Below are positions 61,925 to 64,000 of a stretch of 64,000 nucleotides of DNA, in pieces. Origin of the DNA: Salinicola tamaricis. GTDB taxonomy: Bacteria > Pseudomonadota > Gammaproteobacteria > Pseudomonadales > Halomonadaceae. The translations under genes were made by a program, and so were the position numbers. The stretch lies in NCBI RefSeq assembly GCF_003006155.1, contig NZ_CP023559.1:310001-374000 (forward strand), written 5' to 3'. The notes below the pieces were generated by a model. The model saw only the letters and a list, made by a program, of their open reading frames with translations. It searched no databases and had not been told where the DNA came from. Within the stretch, counting starts at the first letter, position 1. Each line of letters opens with the position of its first letter.

Positions 61925-64000
61925 TCAATCCTGGGGCGGCAGCAGATGTGCGATCTGCCAGTCGGAGAGCCGCTGGCGCAGGTGAGCGCGCACCGCCGCA
62001 GTGGTCGGCAGGCCCAGCGTCTCCTGCACCAATGCCTTGGCGTCTTCGAGCCCGACCCGACGGATGGCGGCACGAACCCGCGGCAGGCTCGGCGCGTTCA
62101 TCGACAGCGCGTCGAAGCCCATGCCCATCAGCAGCAGCGCCCCGGCGGGATCTCCCGCCAGCTCGCCGCACACTGAGGCTGGTACCTCGAGGGCCTGACT
62201 CTCCGCGGCGAGCCGTGACAGCGCATTGAGCACCGCCGGATGGCAGGCATCGTAGAGACTGGCGACGCGCGAATTATTGCGGTCCACCGCCAGCAGATAC
62301 TGGGTCAGGTCATTGCTGCCGATGGAGAAGAAGTCGACCCGCTCAGCCAGCGCGGGGAGCTGATAGAGCGTCGCCGGCACTTCGATCATCACCCCGACCT
62401 TGGGCGAGGCCACCTCGATACCATCCTCGGCAAGCTCCTGACGCGCCCGCGACAGCAGGCGCAGCGCCGTATCCACTTCGTCGACACTGGTGATCATCGG
62501 CAGCAGGATGCGCAGATTGTCGAGCCCGCGCGAGGCCATCAGCATGGCGCGCAGCTGCACCATCAGTACTTCCGGGTGATCCAGCGTCACCCGGATACCG
62601 CGCCAGCCGAGAAAGGGGTTGGCCTCGTTGATCGGGAAGTAGGGCAGATCCTTGTCACCGCCGATATCGAGGGTGCGCATCACCACCGGCAGCGGCGCGA
62701 AGCTCGACAGCTGCTCGTGGTAGAGACGGGTCTGTTCCTGCTCGCTGGGGAAGCGCTCGTTCATCATGAACGGGACTTCGGTGCGGTAAAGCCCGACGCC
62801 GCTGACCCGCGACTTGAGCTGCGCCACCGCATCCACCGCGAGCCCGGTATTGACCAGCAGCGGCATGGCGTGGCCGTCCGGTGTCTGGCTGGGCAGGTGC
62901 TGCTCGTGCTCGAGCACTTCGGCGAGCGCCCGCTCCTCCTTGATCAGCCGCGCGTAGCGCTGCGCCAACTGGGGATCGGGCCGCACGAAGAGGCGCCCAC
63001 GGTGACCGTCGAGAATTGCCTTGGCCCCGTTGATCCGCGGCAGCGGCAGATCGACCATCCCCAGCACCGTGGGAATGCCCATGGCCCGCGCCAGGATCGC
63101 TACGTGGGAGTTACTCGAACCGCGCACCGACACCAGCGCCGCCAGGCGATCCTTGGGTACCTCGCCCAGCGTCGCGGCACTGATCTCGTCGCCGACCAGA
63201 ATGGTGTTCTCGGGATAGGTGGAAGCGGTGCGCTCGCTACCCTCCTGCAGATGCGCGAGCACCCGCCGGCCCAGATCGCGGATATCGGCGGCACGCTCGC
63301 GCAGGTAGCCATCGTCGACCCGCTCCAGATACTGGGTATGGCGTCGGACCACGTCGGCCAGTGCCCCCGGGGCCCACTGCCCCTCGCGGATGCGCTTCTC
63401 GACCTCGTTCCCCAGCGCCGCGTCGCCCAGCATCTGCTGATAGACATCGAACAGCGCCAGCTCCTGGGCCGAAATGCGGCTGGCCAGACGCGCCCCGGCT
63501 TCGCGAATCTCCTCGCGCACATGAGCGATCGCCGCCTGCAGATGGGCGACTTCGGCCTCCGGGTCGGTGGGAATTAGGTCGGGGACGCTATCGAGATCGG
63601 CCGGCGGGGCGATCACCACGATCTCGCCGATCGCCATGCCCGGTGAGCCCGGCGCCCCGGAGAACATCGCCTGGCCATCGGGCTCGGCGCGGCGATTGAG
63701 CGCGCCGGAGACCAGCGCATGCGCCAGCACCCCGGCGAGCTGCGCCGCCATGGTCACCAGGAAGGCCTCATCCCCCTCGTCGAAGCGACGCTTCTCTTGC
63801 TGCTGCACCACCAGCACGCCGAGCATGCGGCGCTGGTGGATGATCGGCACCCCGAGGAAGCTGGAGAAGCGCTCCTCGCCGGTCTCGGCGAAGTAGCGAA
63901 AGTGCGGATGCGCCGGGGCGTCCTCAAGGTTGAGCGGCTCCTCGCGCTGACCCACCAGCCCTACCAGCCCCTCGCCCAGGCCAAGCGCCACCACGCCCAC
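61925..64000 (-). CDS. ptsP: Phosphoenolpyruvate-protein phosphotransferase PtsP (EI-Ntr), N-terminus cut
   Basis: 691 residues visible; the start lies beyond the window. The N-terminal part is a GAF domain (FSSFLGVPIIHQRRMLGVLVVQ), followed by an EI domain: the phosphohistidine region VRGSSNSHVAILARAMGIP, the PEP-binding TEVPFMMNERFPSE and MIEVPATLYQLPALAERVDFFSIGSNDLTQY (about 62290-62390), and the late cysteine in VCGE. It is the first enzyme of the nitrogen-related PTS, passing phosphate to NPr and EIIA-Ntr. Gene order ptsP-lgt-thyA matches E. coli and Pseudomonas. The frame is intact in the window. Confidence 0.95.
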   Translation of the reverse strand: MGVVALGLGEGLVGLVGQREEPLNLEDAPAHPHFRYFAETGEERFSSFLGVPIIHQRRMLGVLVVQQQEKRRFDEGDEAFLVTMAAQLAGVLAHALVSGALNRRAEPDGQAMFSGAPGSPGMAIGEIVVIAPPADLDSVPDLIPTDPEAEVAHLQAAIAHVREEIREAGARLASRISAQELALFDVYQQMLGDAALGNEVEKRIREGQWAPGALADVVRRHTQYLERVDDGYLRERAADIRDLGRRVLAHLQEGSERTASTYPENTILVGDEISAATLGEVPKDRLAALVSVRGSSNSHVAILARAMGIPTVLGMVDLPLPRINGAKAILDGHRGRLFVRPDPQLAQRYARLIKEERALAEVLEHEQHLPSQTPDGHAMPLLVNTGLAVDAVAQLKSRVSGVGLYRTEVPFMMNERFPSEQEQTRLYHEQLSSFAPLPVVMRTLDIGGDKDLPYFPINEANPFLGWRGIRVTLDHPEVLMVQLRAMLMASRGLDNLRILLPMITSVDEVDTALRLLSRARQELAEDGIEVASPKVGVMIEVPATLYQLPALAERVDFFSIGSNDLTQYLLAVDRNNSRVASLYDACHPAVLNALSRLAAESQALEVPASVCGELAGDPAGALLLMGMGFDALSMNAPSLPRVRAAIRRVGLEDAKALVQETLGLPTTAAVRAHLRQRLSDWQIAHLLPPQD

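Overview
The window is GC-rich DNA, densely packed with genes, from a gammaproteobacterium. The most likely source is a halophile of the Halomonadaceae (Halomonas, Salinicola or Kushneria type). Three things suggest this: an acidic trimeric porin, an orphan betaine-type binding protein, and the gammaproteobacterial block ptsP - TauE/SafE permease - lgt - thyA - folA. The family assignment is inference; no rRNA or tRNA gene is visible.

Layout. 1-7352: an aerobactin-type siderophore operon in the order iucA-iucB-iucC-iucD (5' end cut by the window), then a terminator-like hairpin and an MFS exporter. 7528-11916: recQ, followed by a two-gene putative DNA repair unit (a radical SAM/HhH protein and a DUF4130 protein) preceded by a close match to a LexA box. 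12171-13853: a PvdE/YojI-type ABC exporter. 14072-18609: LysR with a divergent quinone oxidoreductase, an AEC permease, a secreted PRC-barrel protein and a DUF4168 protein. 18792-21867: aminotransferase, RpiR regulator and DUF4174 protein. 21934-28745: 5-oxoprolinase genes pxpABC, divergent from a LysR gene and a TRAP transporter (dctPQM), which reads as a pyroglutamate uptake and breakdown module. 28860-32645: sugar 1-dehydrogenase, mtgA, an esterase and a lone betaine-type binding protein. 32942-39157: a sulfonate-sulfur region with a CysB/Cbl-like regulator, ssuE and ssuCBDA. 39291-42497: formaldehyde detoxification (fghA, frmA, divergent LysR). 42511-46002: Crp/Fnr regulator, L-serine dehydratase and divergent LysR. 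46151-49158: a NarL-type regulator (ErdR-like) and acetyl-CoA synthetase. 49418-57743: SprT-like protein, YecA family, cardiolipin synthase, plsB, porin and a ProQ-domain protein. 57805-64000: folA, thyA, lgt, a TauE/SafE permease, an NRDE protein and ptsP (cut by the window end).

A general caution: about twenty genes, including essential ones (plsB, thyA, lgt), are split by one-base frame breaks. The protein family continues without loss on both sides of each break, and the breaks I inspected closely mostly sit in short G or C runs. This looks like uncorrected indel error in the sequence rather than gene decay, so I annotate these genes as whole CDSs and give the approximate break positions. 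I found no CRISPR array, prophage or complete insertion sequence. The most interesting unexplained unit is the SOS-box-linked radical SAM/DUF4130 pair at 9576-11916.
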